From NCBI RefSeq assembly GCF_964355755.1, contig NC_092679.1, positions 9,612,001 to 9,676,000 on the forward strand: a stretch of 64,000 nt of DNA, read 5' to 3'. The notes beneath the pieces are model-generated. The model did no database searches and had not been told where the DNA came from. It saw nothing but the letters and a program-made list of their open reading frames with translations. Below, piece by piece: positions 10,401-24,234 of this stretch (position 1 is the stretch's first letter; each line of letters opens with the position of its first letter). The translations under genes were made by a program, and so were the position numbers. This DNA comes from Antedon mediterranea (taxonomy: Eukaryota; Echinodermata; Crinoidea; Comatulida; Antedonidae).

Positions 10401-13290
10401 TTGTGTAACCAAGTTTTTTCGAAAATCACGAAATGGTCTAAAACGTCTCCAAATGCGATTTGAAGCTGTTCTAAGCACTTTGGTGTTTTTACGTTAACAA
10501 GTTTTTTCGAAATTCACAAAATGGTCTAAAACGTCTCCAAATGCGATTTGAAGCTATTCTGTACACTTTGATGTTTTTATGTTAACAAGTTTTTTCGAAA
10601 ATCACAAAATGGTCTAAAACGTTTCCAAATGCGATTTGAAGCTATTCTGTACACTTTGAAGTTTTGTGTGAAAATTTTCTGTCGAAATGCTCAAAATGGT
10701 CAAAAACGTTTTTAAATACGATATTAAGCTACTTTGTGCTCTTTGATGTTTTTGTGTGAAATGTTTTATCGAAATGCTCAAAATGGTCTAAAACGGTTTC
10801 TAATGTGATTTCAAGCACTTTGATGTTTTTGTGTAACCAAGTTTTTCGAAAATCACAAAATTGTCTAAAACGTCTCCAAATGCGATTTGAAGCTATTCTG
10901 TACACTTTGGTGTTTTTATGTTAACAAGTTTTTTCGAAAATCACAAAATGGTCTAAAACGTCTACAAATGCGATTTGAAGCTATTCTAAGCACTTTTGTG
11001 TTTTTATGTTAACAAGTTTTTTCGAAAATCACAAAATGGTCTAAAACGTCTCTAAATGCGATTTGAAGCTTTTCTGTGCACTTTGATGTTTTTATGTTAA
11101 CAACTTTTTTCGAAAATCACAAAATGGTCTAAAATGTCTCGAAATGCGATTTGAAGCTATTCTAAGCACTTTGGTGTTTTTATGGAAACAATTTTTTTCG
11201 AAAATCACAAAATGGTCTAAAACGTCTCTAAATGCGATTTGAAGCTTTTCTGTACACTTTGATGTTTTTATGTTAACAAGTTTTTTCGAAAATCACAAAA
11301 TGGTCTAAAACGTCTACAAATGCGATTTGAAGCTATTCTAAGCACTTTTGTGTTTTTATGTTAACAAGTTTTTTCGAAAATAACAAAATGGTCTAAAATG
11401 TCTGCAAATGCGATTTGAAGCTATTCTTAGCACATTGGTGTTTTTTATTAAACAAATTTTTTCGAAACTCACAAAATGGTCTAAAACGTCTCCAAATGCG
11501 ATTTGAAGCTATTTTAAGCACTTTGGTGTTTTTGTGTTAACAAGTTTTTCGAAAAGCTCAAAATGGTCTAAAACGTTTTTAAACACGATATTAAGCTATT
11601 TTGTGCTCTTTGATGTTTTTTTGTGAAAAGTTTTAGCGAAATGCTCAAAATGGTCTAAAACGATTTCTAATGTGATTTTAAGCACTTTGATGTTTTTATG
11701 TTAACTAGTTTTTTCAAAAATCACAAAATGGTCTAAAACGTCTCCAAATGTGATTTGAAGCTATTCTAAGCACTTTGGTGTTTTTATGTTAACAGTTTTT
11801 TCGAAAATCACAAAATGGTCTAAAACGTTTCCAAATGCGATTTGAAGCTATTCTGTACACTTTGATGTTTTTATGGTAACAAGTCTTTTAGAAAATCACA
11901 AAATGGTCTAAAACATCTCCAAATGCGATTTAAAGCTATTTTAAGCACTTTTGTGTTTTAGTGTAACCAAGTTTTTTCGAAAATCACAAAAGGGTCTAAA
12001 ATGTCTCTAAATGCGATTTGAAGCTACTCTAAGCACTTTGGTGTTTTTATGTTAACAAGTTTTTTCGAAAATCAATAAATGGTCTAAAATGTCTCCAAAT
12101 GCGATTTGAAGCTATTCTGTACACTTTGCTGTTTTGTGTGAAAAATGTTTGTCGAAATCCTCAAAATGGTCAAAAACGTTTTTAAATACGATATTAAGCT
12201 ATTTTGTGCTCTTTGATGTTTTCGTGTGAAAAGTTTTATCGAAATACTCAAAATGGTCTAAAACGGTTTCTAATGTGATTTTAAGCACTTTGATGTTTTT
12301 GTGTAACCAAGTTTTTTCGAAAATCACAAAATGGTCTAAAACGTCTCCAAATGCGATTTGAAGCTTTTCTGTACACTTTGGTGTTTTTATGTTAACAAGT
12401 TTTTTCGAAAATCACAAAATGGTCTAAAACGTCTCCAAATGCGATTTAAAGCTATTTTAAGCACTTTTGTGTTTTTGTGTAACCAAGTTTTTTCGAAAAT
12501 CACAAAAGGGTCTAAAATGTCTGTAAATGCGATTTGAAGCTATTTAAAGCACTTTGGTGTTTTTAGGTTAACAAGTTTTTTCGAAAATCACAAAATGGTC
12601 TAAAACGTCTACAAATGCGATTTGAAGCTATTCTAAGCACTTTTGTGTTTTTATGTTAACAAGTTTTTTCGAAAATCACAAAAATGGTCTAAAACGTTTC
12701 CAAATGCGATTTGAAGCTATTCTGTACACTTTGATGTTTTGTGTGAAAATTTTCTGTCGAAATGCTCAAAATGGTCAAAAACGTTTTTAAATACGATATT
12801 AAGCTATTCTAAGCACTTTGGTGTTTTTATGTTAACAAGTTTTTTCGAAAATCACAAAATGGTATAAAACGTCTCCAAATGCGATTTGAAGCTATTCTAA
12901 GCACTTTGGTGTTTTTATGTTAACAAGTTTTTTCGAAAATCACAAAATGGTCTAAAACGTTTCCAAATGCGATTTGAAGCTATTCTGTACACTTTGATGT
13001 TTTGTGTGAAAATTTTCTTTCGAAATGCTCAAAATGGTCAAAAACGTTTTTAAATACGATATTAAGCTACTTTGTGCTCTTTGATGTTTTTGTGTGAAAT
13101 GTTTTATCGAAATGCTCAAAATGGTCTAAAACGGTTTCTAATGTGATTTCAAGCACTTTGATGTTTTTGTGTAACCAAGTTTTTCGAAAATCACAAAATT
13201 GTCTAAAACGTCTCCAAATGCGATTTGAAGCTATTCTGTACACTTTGATGTTTTTATGTTAACAAGTTTTTCGAAAATCACAAAATGGTC
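7498..13290 (+). repeat. 5974-bp-period segmental duplication, copy 1
   Basis: From about 7498 the sequence matches 13472 onward at a constant offset of 5974. This was checked at 7502/13476, 8421/14395, 9357/15331 and 11947/17921. Over the first roughly 4.4 kb I noticed only a handful of substitutions: gtggtttt at 9601 against gtgatttt, aaaaagtctcc at 10267 against aaaacgtctcc, and tctctaaatg near 11226 against tctccaaatg. Copy 1 contains about 516 bp near 11950-12470 that copy 2 lacks. The second half (from about 9917) also matches 29395-32785. Confidence 0.85.
12690..12900 (+). repeat. Hybrid B/standard monomer junction
   Basis: Here a B monomer (gtcaaaaacg, atacgatatt) runs through aagcta directly into tctaagcactttggtg of a standard monomer, so the expected C and D units are missing. 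The same hybrid recurs near 18255 and 32285, in sister copies of the duplication. It is therefore a single old recombination event within the shared aagcta, copied later. A neighbouring monomer in each copy carries ggtataaaacg. Confidence 0.8.
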
Positions 13291-13471
13291 TAAAACGTCT
13301 CCAAATGCGATTTGAAGCTATTCTGTACACTTTGATGTTTTTATGTTAACAAGTTTTTCGAAAATCACAAAATGGTCTAAAACGTCTCTAAATGCGATTT
13401 GAAGCTTTTCTGTACACTTTGATGTTTTTATGTTAACAACTTTTTTCGAAAATCACAAAATGGTCTAAAAT

Positions 13472-16400
13472 GTCTCCAAATGCGATTTGAAGCTATTCTA
13501 AGCACTTTGATGTTTTTATGTTAACAAGTTTTTTCGAAAATCACAAAATGGTCTAAAACGTCTCCAATAGCGATTTTAAGCTATTCTGTACACTTTGATG
13601 TTTTTATGTTAACAAGTTTTTCGAAAATCACAAAATGGTCTAAAACGTCTCCAAATGCGATTTTAAGCTATTCTAAGCACTTTGGTGTTTTTATGGAAAC
13701 AATTTTTTTCGAAAATCACAAAATGGTCTAAAACGTCTCCAATAGCGATTTGAAGCTTTTCTTTACACTTTGGTGTTTTTATGTTAACAAGTTTTTTCGA
13801 AAATCACAAAATGGTCTAAAACGTCTCCAAATGCGATTTGAAGCTATTCTGTACACTTTGATGTTTTTATGTTAACAAGTTTTTTCGAAAATCACAAAAT
13901 GGTCTAAAACGTCTACAAATGCGATTTGAAACTATTCTAAGCACTTTGGTGTTTTTATGTTAACAAGTTTTTTTGAAAATCACAAAATGGTCTAAAACGT
14001 CTCTAAATGAGATTTGAAGCTTTTCTGTACACTTTGATGTTTTTATGTTAACAAGTTTTTTCGAAAATCACAAAATGGTCTAAAATGTCTCCAAATGCGA
14101 TTTGAAGCTATTCTAAGCACTTTGGTGTTTTTATGGAAACAATTTTTTTCGAAAATCACAAAATGGTCTAAAACGTCTCCAAATGTGATTTGAAGCTATT
14201 CTGTACACTTTGATGTTTTTATGTTAGCAAGTTTTTTCGAAAATCACAAAATGGTCTAAAACGTCTACAAATGCGATTTGAAGCTAATCTGTACACTTTG
14301 ATGTTTTTATGTTAACAAGTTTTTTCGAAAATCACAAAATGGTCTAAAACGTTTCCAAATGCGATTTGAAGCTATTCTGTACACTTTGATGTTTTGTGTG
14401 AACATTTTCTGTCGAAATGCTCAAAATGGTCAAAAACGTTTTTAAATACGATATTAAGCTACTTTGTGCTCTTTGATGTTTTTGTGTGAAATGTTTTATC
14501 GAAATGCTCAAAATGGTCTAAAACGGTTTCTAATGTGATTTCAAGCACTTTGATGTTTTTGTGTAACCAAGTTTTTCGAAAATCACAAAATTGTCTAAAA
14601 CGTCTCCAAATGCGATTTGAAGCTATTCTGTACACTTTGATGTTTTTATGTTAACAAGTTTTTCGAAAATCACAAAATGGTCTAAAACGTCTCCAAATGC
14701 GATTTGAAGCTATTCTGTACACTTTGATGTTTTTATGTTAACAAGTTTTTCGAAAATCACAAAATGGTCTAAAACGTCTCTAAATGCGATTTGAAGCTTT
14801 TCTGTACACTTTGATGTTTTTATGTTAACAACTTTTTTCGAAAATCACAAAATGGTCTAAAATGTCTCCAAATGCGATTTGAAGCTATTCTAAGCACTTT
14901 GATGTTTTTATGTTAACAAGTTTTTTCGAAAATCACAAAATGGTCTAAAACGTCTCCAATAGCGATTTTAAGCTATTCTGTACACTTTGATGTTTTTATG
15001 TTAACAAGTTTTTCGAAAATCACAAAATGGTCTAAAACGTCTCCAAATGCGATTTTAAGCTATTCTAAGCACTTTGGTGTTTTTATGGAAACAATTTTTT
15101 TCGAAAATCACAAAATGGTCTAAAACGTCTCCAATAGCGATTTGAAGCTTTTCTTTACACTTTGGTGTTTTTATGTTAACAAGTTTTTTCGAAAATCACA
15201 AAATGGTCTAAAACGTCTCCAAATGCGATTTGAAGCTATTCTGTACACTTTGATGTTTTTATGTTAACAAGTTTTTTCGAAAATCACAAAATGGTCTAAA
15301 ACGTCTACAAATGCGATTTGAAACTATTCTTAGCCCATTGGTGTTTTTATTTAAACAAATTTTTTCGAAACTCACAAAATGGTCTAAAACGTCTCCAAAT
15401 GCGATTTGAAGCTATTTTAAGCACTTTGGTGTTTTTGTGTTAACAAGTTTTTCGAAATGCTCAAAATGGTCTAAAACGTTTTTAAACACGATATTAAGCT
15501 ATTTTGTGCTCTTTGATGTTTTTTTGTGAAAAGTTTTAGCAAAATGCTCAAAATGGTCTAAAACGATTTCTAATGTGATTTTAAGCACTTTGATGTTTTT
15601 ATGTTAACTAGTTTTTTCGAAAATCACAAAATGGTCTAAAACGTCTCCAAATGCGATTTGAAGCTATTTTAAGCACTTAGGTGCTTTTGTGTAACCAAGT
15701 TTTTTAGAAAATCACAAAATGGTCTAAAACATCTCCAAATGCGATTTAAAGCTATTTTAAGCACTTTGGTGTTTTTATGTTAACAAGTTTTTTCGAAAAT
15801 CACAAAATGGTCTAAAACGTTTCCAAATGCGATTTGAAGCTATTTTAAGCACTTTGATGTTTTTGTGTTAACAAGTTTTTCGAAATGCTCAAAATGGTCT
15901 AAAACGTTTCCAAATGCGATTTGAAGCTATTCTGTACACTTTGATGTTTTGTGTGAAAATTTTCTGTCGAAATGCTCAAAATGGTCAAAAACGTTTTTAA
16001 ATACGATATTAAGCTACTTTGTGCTCTTTGATGTTTTTGTGTGAAATGTTTTATCGAAATGCTCAAAATGGTCTAAAACGGTTTCTAATGTGATTTCAAG
16101 CACTTTGATGTTTTTGTGTAACCAAGTTTTTCGAAAATCACAAAATTGTCTAAAACGTCTCCAAATGCGATTTGAAGCTATTCTGTACTCTTTGATGTTT
16201 TTATGTTAACAAGTTTTTCGAAAATCACAAAATGGTCTAAAACGTCTCCAAATGCGATTTTAAGCTATTCTAAGCACTTTGGTGTTTTTATGTTAACAAG
16301 TTTTTTCGAAAATCACAAAATGGTCTAAACGTCTCCAAATGCGATTTGAAGCTATTTTAAGCACTTTGGTGCTTTTGTGTAACCAAGTTTTTTCGAAAAT

Positions 16401-18836
16401 CACGAAATGGTCTAAAACGTCTCCAAATGCGATTTGAAGCTGTTCTAAGCACTTTGGTGTTTTTACGTTAACAAGTTTTTTCGAAATTCACAAAATGGTC
16501 TAAAACGTCTCCAAATGCGATTTGAAGCTATTCTGTACACTTTGATGTTTTTATGTTAACAAGTTTTTTCGAAAATCACAAAATGGTCTAAAACGTTTCC
16601 AAATGCGATTTGAAGCTATTCTGTACACTTTGAAGTTTTGTGTGAAAATTTTCTGTCGAAATGCTCAAAATGGTCAAAAACGTTTTTAAATACGATATTA
16701 AGCTACTTTGTGCTCTTTGATGTTTTTGTGTGAAATGTTTTATCGAAATGCTCAAAATGGTCTAAAACGGTTTCTAATGTGATTTCAAGCACTTTGATGT
16801 TTTTGTGTAACCAAGTTTTTCGAAAATCACAAAATTGTCTAAAACGTCTCCAAATGCGATTTGAAGCTATTCTGTACACTTTGGTGTTTTTATGTTAACA
16901 AGTTTTTTCGAAAATCACAAAATGGTCTAAAACGTCTACAAATGCGATTTGAAGCTATTCTAAGCACTTTTGTGTTTTTATGTTAACAAGTTTTTTCGAA
17001 AATCACAAAATGGTCTAAAACGTCTCTAAATGCGATTTGAAGCTTTTCTGTGCACTTTGATGTTTTTATGTTAACAACTTTTTTCGAAAATCACAAAATG
17101 GTCTAAAATGTCTCGAAATGCGATTTGAAGCTATTCTAAGCACTTTGGTGTTTTTATGGAAACAATTTTTTTCGAAAATCACAAAATGGTCTAAAACGTC
17201 TCCAAATGCGATTTGAAGCTTTTCTGTACACTTTGATGTTTTTATGTTAACAAGTTTTTTCGAAAATCACAAAATGGTCTAAAACGTCTACAAATGCGAT
17301 TTGAAGCTATTCTAAGCACTTTTGTGTTTTTATGTTAACAAGTTTTTTCGAAAATAACAAAATGGTCTAAAATGTCTGCAAATGCGATTTGAAGCTATTC
17401 TTAGCACATTGGTGTTTTTTATTAAACAAATTTTTTCGAAACTCACAAAATGGTCTAAAACGTCTCCAAATGCGATTTGAAGCTATTTTAAGCACTTTGG
17501 TGTTTTTGTGTTAACAAGTTTTTCGAAAAGCTCAAAATGGTCTAAAACGTTTTTAAACACGATATTAAGCTATTTTGTGCTCTTTGATGTTTTTTTGTGA
17601 AAAGTTTTAGCGAAATGCTCAAAATGGTCTAAAACGATTTCTAATGTGATTTTAAGCACTTTGATGTTTTTATGTTAACTAGTTTTTTCAAAAATCACAA
17701 AATGGTCTAAAACGTCTCCAAATGTGATTTGAAGCTATTCTAAGCACTTTGGTGTTTTTATGTTAACAGTTTTTTCGAAAATCACAAAATGGTCTAAAAC
17801 GTTTCCAAATGCGATTTGAAGCTATTCTGTACACTTTGATGTTTTTATGGTAACAAGTCTTTTAGAAAATCACAAAATGGTCTAAAACATCTCCAAATGC
17901 GATTTAAAGCTATTTTAAGCACTTTTGTGTTTTTGTGTAACCAAGTTTTTTCGAAAATCACAAAAGGGTCTAAAATGTCTGTAAATGCGATTTGAAGCTA
18001 TTTAAAGCACTTTGGTGTTTTTAGGTTAACAAGTTTTTTCGAAAATCACAAAATGGTCTAAAACGTCTACAAATGCGATTTGAAGCTATTCTAAGCACTT
18101 TTGTGTTTTTATGTTAACAAGTTTTTTCGAAAATCACAAAAATGGTCTAAAACGTTTCCAAATGCGATTTGAAGCTATTCTGTACACTTTGATGTTTTGT
18201 GTGAAAATTTTCTGTCGAAATGCTCAAAATGGTCAAAAACGTTTTTAAATACGATATTAAGCTATTCTAAGCACTTTGGTGTTTTTATGTTAACAAGTTT
18301 TTTCGAAAATCACAAAATGGTCTAAAACGTCTCCAAATGCGATTTGAAGCTATTCTGTACACTTTGATGTTTTTATGTTAAAAAGTTTTTTCGAAAATCA
18401 CAAAATGGTATAAAACGTCTCCAAATGCGATTTGAAGCTATTCTAAGCACTTTGGTGTTTTTATGTTAACAAGTTTTTTCGAAAATCACAAAATGGTCTA
18501 AAACGTTTCCAAATGCGATTTGAAGCTATTCTGTACACTTTGATGTTTTGTGTGAAAATTTTCTTTCGAAATGCTCAAAATGGTCAAAAACGTTTTTAAA
18601 TACGATATTAAGCTACTTTGTGCTCTTTGATGTTTTTGTGTGAAATGTTTTATCGAAATGCTCAAAATGGTCTAAAACGGTTTCTAATGTGATTTCAAGC
18701 ACTTTTATGTTTTTGTGTAACCAAGTTTTTCGAAAATCACAAAATTGTCTAAAACGTCTCCAAATGCGATTTGAAGCTATTCTGTACACTTTGATGTTTT
18801 TATGTTAACAAGTTTTTCAAAAATCACAAAATGGTC
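13472..18836 (+). repeat. 5974-bp-period segmental duplication, copy 2
   Basis: This is the tandem partner of 7498-13290. It stays at offset 5974 to about 17924, then drops to offset 5458 (12481 against 17939), meaning a loss of about 516 bp, or six monomers. It then rises to 5546 (13015 against 18561) because one 88-bp monomer with gttaaaaag has been gained near 18325-18410. Both changes are whole numbers of monomers, as expected from unequal crossing-over. The match ends near 18836, where copy 2 has gattttaagc and copy 1 has gatttgaagc. Confidence 0.85.
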
Positions 18837-19800
18837 TAAAACGTCTCCAAATGCGATTTTAAGCTATTCTAAGCACTTTGGTGTTTTTATGTTAACAAGT
18901 TTTTTTGAAAATCACAAAATGGTCTAAAACGTCTCTAAATGCGATTTGAAGCTTTTCTGTACACTTTAATGTTTTTATGTTAACAACTTTTTTCGAAAAT
19001 CACAAAATGGTCTAAAATGTCTCCAAATGCGATTTGAAGCTATTCTAAGCACTTTGGTGTTTTTATGGAAACAATTTTTTTCGAAAATCACAAAATGGTC
19101 TAAAACGTCTCCAATAGCGATTTGAAGCTTTTCTGTACACTTTGGTGTTTTTATGTTAACAAGTTTTTTCGAAAATCACAAAATGGTCTAAAACGTCTCC
19201 AAATGCGATTTGAAGCTAATCTGTACACTTTGATGTTTTTATGTTAACAAGTTTTTTCGAAAATCACAAAATGGTCTAAAACGTTTCCAAATGCGATTTG
19301 AAGCTATTCTGTACACTTTGATGTTTTGTGTGAAAATTTTCTGTCGAAATGCTCAAAATGGTCAAAAACGTTTTTAAATACGATATTAAGCTACTTTGTG
19401 CTCTTTGATGTTTTTGTGTGAAATGTTTTATCGAAATGCTCAAAATGGTCTAAAACGGTTTCTAATGTGATTTCAAGCACTTTGATGTTTTTGTGTAACC
19501 AAGTTTTTCGAAAATCACAAAATTGTCTAAAACGTCTCCAAATGCGATTTGAAGCTATTCTGTACACTTTGATGTTTTTATGTTAACAAGTTTTTCGAAA
19601 ATCACAAAATGGTCTAAAACGTCTCCAAATGCGATTTTAAGCTATTCTAAGCACTTTGGTGTTTTTATGTTAACAAGTTTTTTTGAAAATCACAAAATGA
19701 TCTAAAACGTCTCTAAATGCGATTTGAAGCTTTTCTGTACACTTTGATGTTTTTATGTTAACAACTTTTTTCGAAAATCACAAAATGGTCAAAAATGTCT

Positions 19801-21741
19801 CCAAATGCGATTTGAAGCTATTCTAAGCACTTTGGTGTTTTTATGGAAACAATTTTTTTCGAAAATCACAAAATGGTCTAAAACGTCTCCAATAGCGATT
19901 TGAAGCTTTTCTGTACACTTTGGTGTTTTTATGTTAACAATTTTTTTCGAAAATCACAAAATGGTCTAAAACGTCTCCAAATGCGATTTGAAGCTATTCT
20001 GTACACTTTGATGTTTTTATGTTAACAAGTTTTTTCGAAAATCACAAAATGGTCTAAAACGTCTACAAATGCGATTTGAAGCTAATCTGTACACTTTGAG
20101 GTTTTTATGGAAACAATTTTTTTCGAAAATCACAAAATGGTCTAAAACGTCTCCAATAGCGATTTGAAGCTTTTCTGTACACTTTGGTGTTTTTATGTTA
20201 ACAAGTTTTTTCGAAAATCACAAAATGGTCTAAAACGTCTCCAAATGCTATTTGAAGCTAATCTGTACACTTTGATGTTTTTATGTTAACAAGTTTTTTC
20301 GAAAATCACAAAATGGTCTAAAACGTTCCAAATGCGATTTGAAGCTATTCTGTACACTTTGATGTTTTGTGTGAAAATTTTCTGTCGAAATGCTCAAAAT
20401 GGTCAAAAACGTTTTTAAATACGATATTAAGCTACTTTGTGCTCTTTGATGTTTTTGTGTGAAATGTTTTATCGAAATGCTCAAAATGGTCTAAAACGGT
20501 TTCTAATGTGATTTCAAGCACTTTGATGTTTTTGTGTAACCAAGTTTTTCGAAAATCACAAAATTGTCTAAAACGTCTCCAAATGCGATTTGAAGCTATT
20601 CTGTACTCTTTGATGTTTTTATGTTAACAAGTTTTTCGAAAATCACAAAATGGTCTAAAACGTCTCCAAATGCGATTTGAAGCTATTCTGTACACTTTGA
20701 TGTTTTTATGTTAACAAGTTTTTCGAAAATCACAAAATGGTCTAAAACGTCTCCAAATGCGATTTGAAGCTATTCTGTACACTTTGATGTTTTTATGTTA
20801 ACAAGTTTTTTAGAAAATCACAAAATGGTCTAAAACATCTCCAAATGCGATTTGAAGCTATTCTAAGCACTTTGGTGTTTTTATGGAAACAATTTTTTTC
20901 GAAAATCACAAAATGGTCTAAAACGTCTCCAATAGCGATTTGAAGCTTTTCTGTACACTTTGGTGTTTTTATGTTAACAATTTTTTTCGAAAATCACAAA
21001 ATGGTCTAAAACGTCTCCAAATGCGATTTGAAGCTATTCTGTACACTTTGATGTTTTTATGTTAACAAGTTTTTTCGAAAATCACAAAATGGTCTAAAAC
21101 GTCTACAAATGCGATTTGAAGCTAATCTGTACACTTTGATGTTTTTATGGAAACAATTTTTTTCGAAAATCACAAAATGGTCTAAAACGTCTCCAATAGC
21201 GATTTGAAGCTTTTCTGTACACTTTGGTGTTTTTATGTTAACAAGTTTTTTCGAAAATCACAAAATGGTCTAAAACGTCTCCAAATGCGATTTGAAGCTA
21301 ATCTGTACACTTTGATGTTTTTATGTTAACAAGTTTTTTCGAAAATCACAAAATGGTCTAAAACGTTCCAAATGCGATTTGAAGCTATTCTGTACACTTT
21401 GATGTTTTGTGTGAAAATTTTCTGTCGAAATGCTCAAAATGGTCAAAAACGTTTTTAAATACGATATTAAGCTACTTTGTGCTCTTTGATGTTTTTGTGT
21501 GAAATGTTTTATCGAAATGCTCAAAATGGTCTAAAACGGTTTCTAATGTGATTTCAAGCACTTTGATGTTTTTGTGTAACCAAGTTTTTCGAAAATCACA
21601 AAATTGTCTAAAACGTCTCCAAATGCGATTTGAAGCTATTCTGTACACTTTGATGTTTTTATGTTAACAAGTTTTTCGAAAATCACAAAATGGTCTAAAA
21701 CGTCTCCAAATGCGATTTGAAGCAATTCTGTACACTTTGAT
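19801..21741 (+). repeat. 1040-bp tandem duplication
   Basis: Copy 1 spans 19801-20840 and copy 2 spans 20841 to about 21741, at a constant offset of 1040. Each holds about twelve units including one B-C-D cassette. The copies share a rare one-base deletion (acgttccaaatg at 20324 and 21364) that places an identical 67-codon open frame on the minus strand in both; it is repeat-derived, not a gene. I noticed only a few differences: ctttgagg against ctttgatg near 20097, gctatttg against gcgatttg near 20248, and tactcttt against tacacttt near 20605. Copy 2 ends at a small deletion, where ctttgataaag replaces the usual linker, about 15 bp shorter. Confidence 0.9.
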
Positions 21742-22384
21742 AAAGTTTTTCGAAAATCACAAAATGGTCTAAAACGTCTCTAAATGCGATTTGAAGCTTT
21801 TCTGTACACTTTGATGTTTTTATGTTAACAACTTTTTTCGAAAATCACAAAATGGTCTAAAATGTCTCCAAATGCGATTTGAAGCTATTCTAAGCACTTT
21901 GATGTTTTTATGTTAACAAGTTTTTTCGAAAATCACAAAATGGTCTAAAACGTCTCCAATAGCGATTTTAAGCTATTCTGTACACTTTGGTGTTTTTATG
22001 TTAACAAGTTTTTTCGAAAATCACAAAATGGTCTAAAACGTCTCCAAATGCGATTTGAAGCTATTCTGTACACTTTGATGTTTTTATGTTAACAAGTTTT
22101 TTCGAAAATCACAAAATGGTCTAAAACGTCTACAAATGCAATTTGTAGCTATTCTAAGCACTTTTGTGTTTTTATGTTAACAAGTTTTTTCGAAAATCAC
22201 AAAATGGTCTAAAACGTCTGCAAATGCGATTTGAAACTATTCTTAGCCCATTGGTGTTTTTATTTAAACAAATTTTTTCGAAACTCACAAAATGGTCTAA
22301 AACGTCTCTAAATGCGATTTGAAGCTATTTTAAGCACTTTGGTGTTTTTGTGTTAACAAGTTTTTCGAAATGCTCAAAATGGTC

Positions 22385-22390
22385 TAGGCC
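22385..22390 (+). other. 6-bp insertion (ggccta) in a B' monomer
   Basis: The core ggtctaaaacg reads ggtctaggcctaaaacg here, creating the palindrome AGGCCT. I saw this in no other monomer in the window. It is a private length change and a useful marker for this locus. Confidence 0.85.
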
Positions 22391-24234
22391 TAAAACGTTT
22401 TTAAACACGATATTAAGCTATTTTGTTCTCTTTGATGTTTTTTTGTGAAAAGTTTTAGCAAAATGCTCAAAATGGTCTAAAACGATTTCTAATGTGATTT
22501 TAAGCACTTTGATGTTTTTATGTTAACTAGTTTTTTCGAAAATCACAAAATGGTCTAAAACGTCTCCAAATGCGATTTGAAGCTATTTTAAGCACTTAGG
22601 TGCTTTTGTGTAACCAAGTTTTTTAGAAAATCACAAAATGGTCTAAAACATCTCCAAATGCGATTTAAAGCTATTTTAAGCACTTTGGTGTTTTTATGTT
22701 AACAAGTTTTTTCGAAAATCACAAAATGGTCTAAAACGTCTCCAAATGCGATTTGAAGCTATTTTAAGCACTTTGGTGTTTTTGTGTTAACAAGTTTTTC
22801 GAAATGCTCAAAATGGTCTAAAACGTTTCCAAATGCGATTTGAAGCTATTCTGTACACTTTGATGTTTTGTGTGAAAATTTTCTGTCGAAATGCTCAAAA
22901 TGGTCAAAAACGTTTTTAAATACGATATTAAGCTACTTTGTGCTCTTTGATGTTTTTGTGTGAAATGTTTTATCGAAATGCTCAAAATGGTCTAAAACGG
23001 TTTCTAATGTGATTTCAAGCACTTTGATGTTTTTGTGTAACCAAGTTTTTCGAAAATCACAAAATTGTCTAAAACGTCTCCAAATGCGATTTGAAGCTAT
23101 TCTGTACTCTTTGATGTTTTTATGTTAACAAGTTTTTCGAAAATCACAAAATGGTCTAAAACGTCTCCAAATGCGATTTTAAGCTATTCTAAGCACTTTG
23201 GTGTTTTTATGTTAACAAGTTTTTTTGAAAATCACAAAATGGTCTAAAACGTCTCTAAATGAGATTTGAAGCTTTTCTGTACACTTTGATGTTTTTATGT
23301 TAACAAGTTTTTTCGAAAATCACAAAATGGTCTAAAACGTCTCCAAATGCGATTTGAAGCTATTCTAAGCACTTTGGTGTTTTTATGGAAACAATTTTTT
23401 TCGAAAATCACAAAATGGTCTAAAACGTCTCCAAATGTGATTTGAAGCTATTCTGTACACTTTGATGTTTTTATGTTAGCAAGTTTTTTCGAAAATCACA
23501 AAATGGTCTAAAACGTCTACAAATGCGATTTGAAGCTAATCTGTACACTTTGATGTTTTTATGTTAACAAGTTTTTTCGAAAATCACAAAATGGTCTAAA
23601 ACGTTTCCAAATGCGATTTGAAGCTATTCTGTACACTTTTATGTTTTGTGTGAAAATTTTCTGTCGAAATGCTCAAAATGGTCAAAAACGTTTTTAAATA
23701 CGATATTAAGCTACTTTGTGCTCTTTGATGTTTTTGTGTGAAATGTTTTATCGAAATGCTCAAAATGGTCTAAAACGGTTTCTAATGTGATTTCAAGCAC
23801 TTTGATGTTTTTGTGTAACCAAGTTTTTCGAAAATCACAAAATTGTCTAAAACGTCTCCAAATGCGATTTGAAGCTATTCTGTACACTTTGATGTTTTTA
23901 TGTTAACAAGTTTTTCGAAAATCACAAAATGGTCTAAAACGTCTCCAAATGCGATTTGAAGCTATTCTAAGCACTTTGGTGTTTTTATGTTAACAAGTTT
24001 TTTCGAAAATCACAAAATGGTCTAAAACGTCTCCAAATGCGATTTGAAGCTATTTTAAGCACTTTGGTGCTTTTGTGTAACCAAGTTTTTTCGAAAATCA
24101 CGAAATGGTCTAAAACGTCTCCAAATGCGATTTGAAGCTATTCTAAGCACTTTGGTGTTTTTACGTTAACAAGTTTTTTCGAAATTCACAAAATGGTCTA
24201 AAACGTCTCCAAATGCGATTTGAAGCTATTCTGT

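Noticed and set aside
20281-20484. 67-codon minus-strand frame, identical at 21321-21524
   Set aside because: The two are identical because they lie in the two copies of the 1040-bp duplication. They are satellite-derived, without start context or domain.
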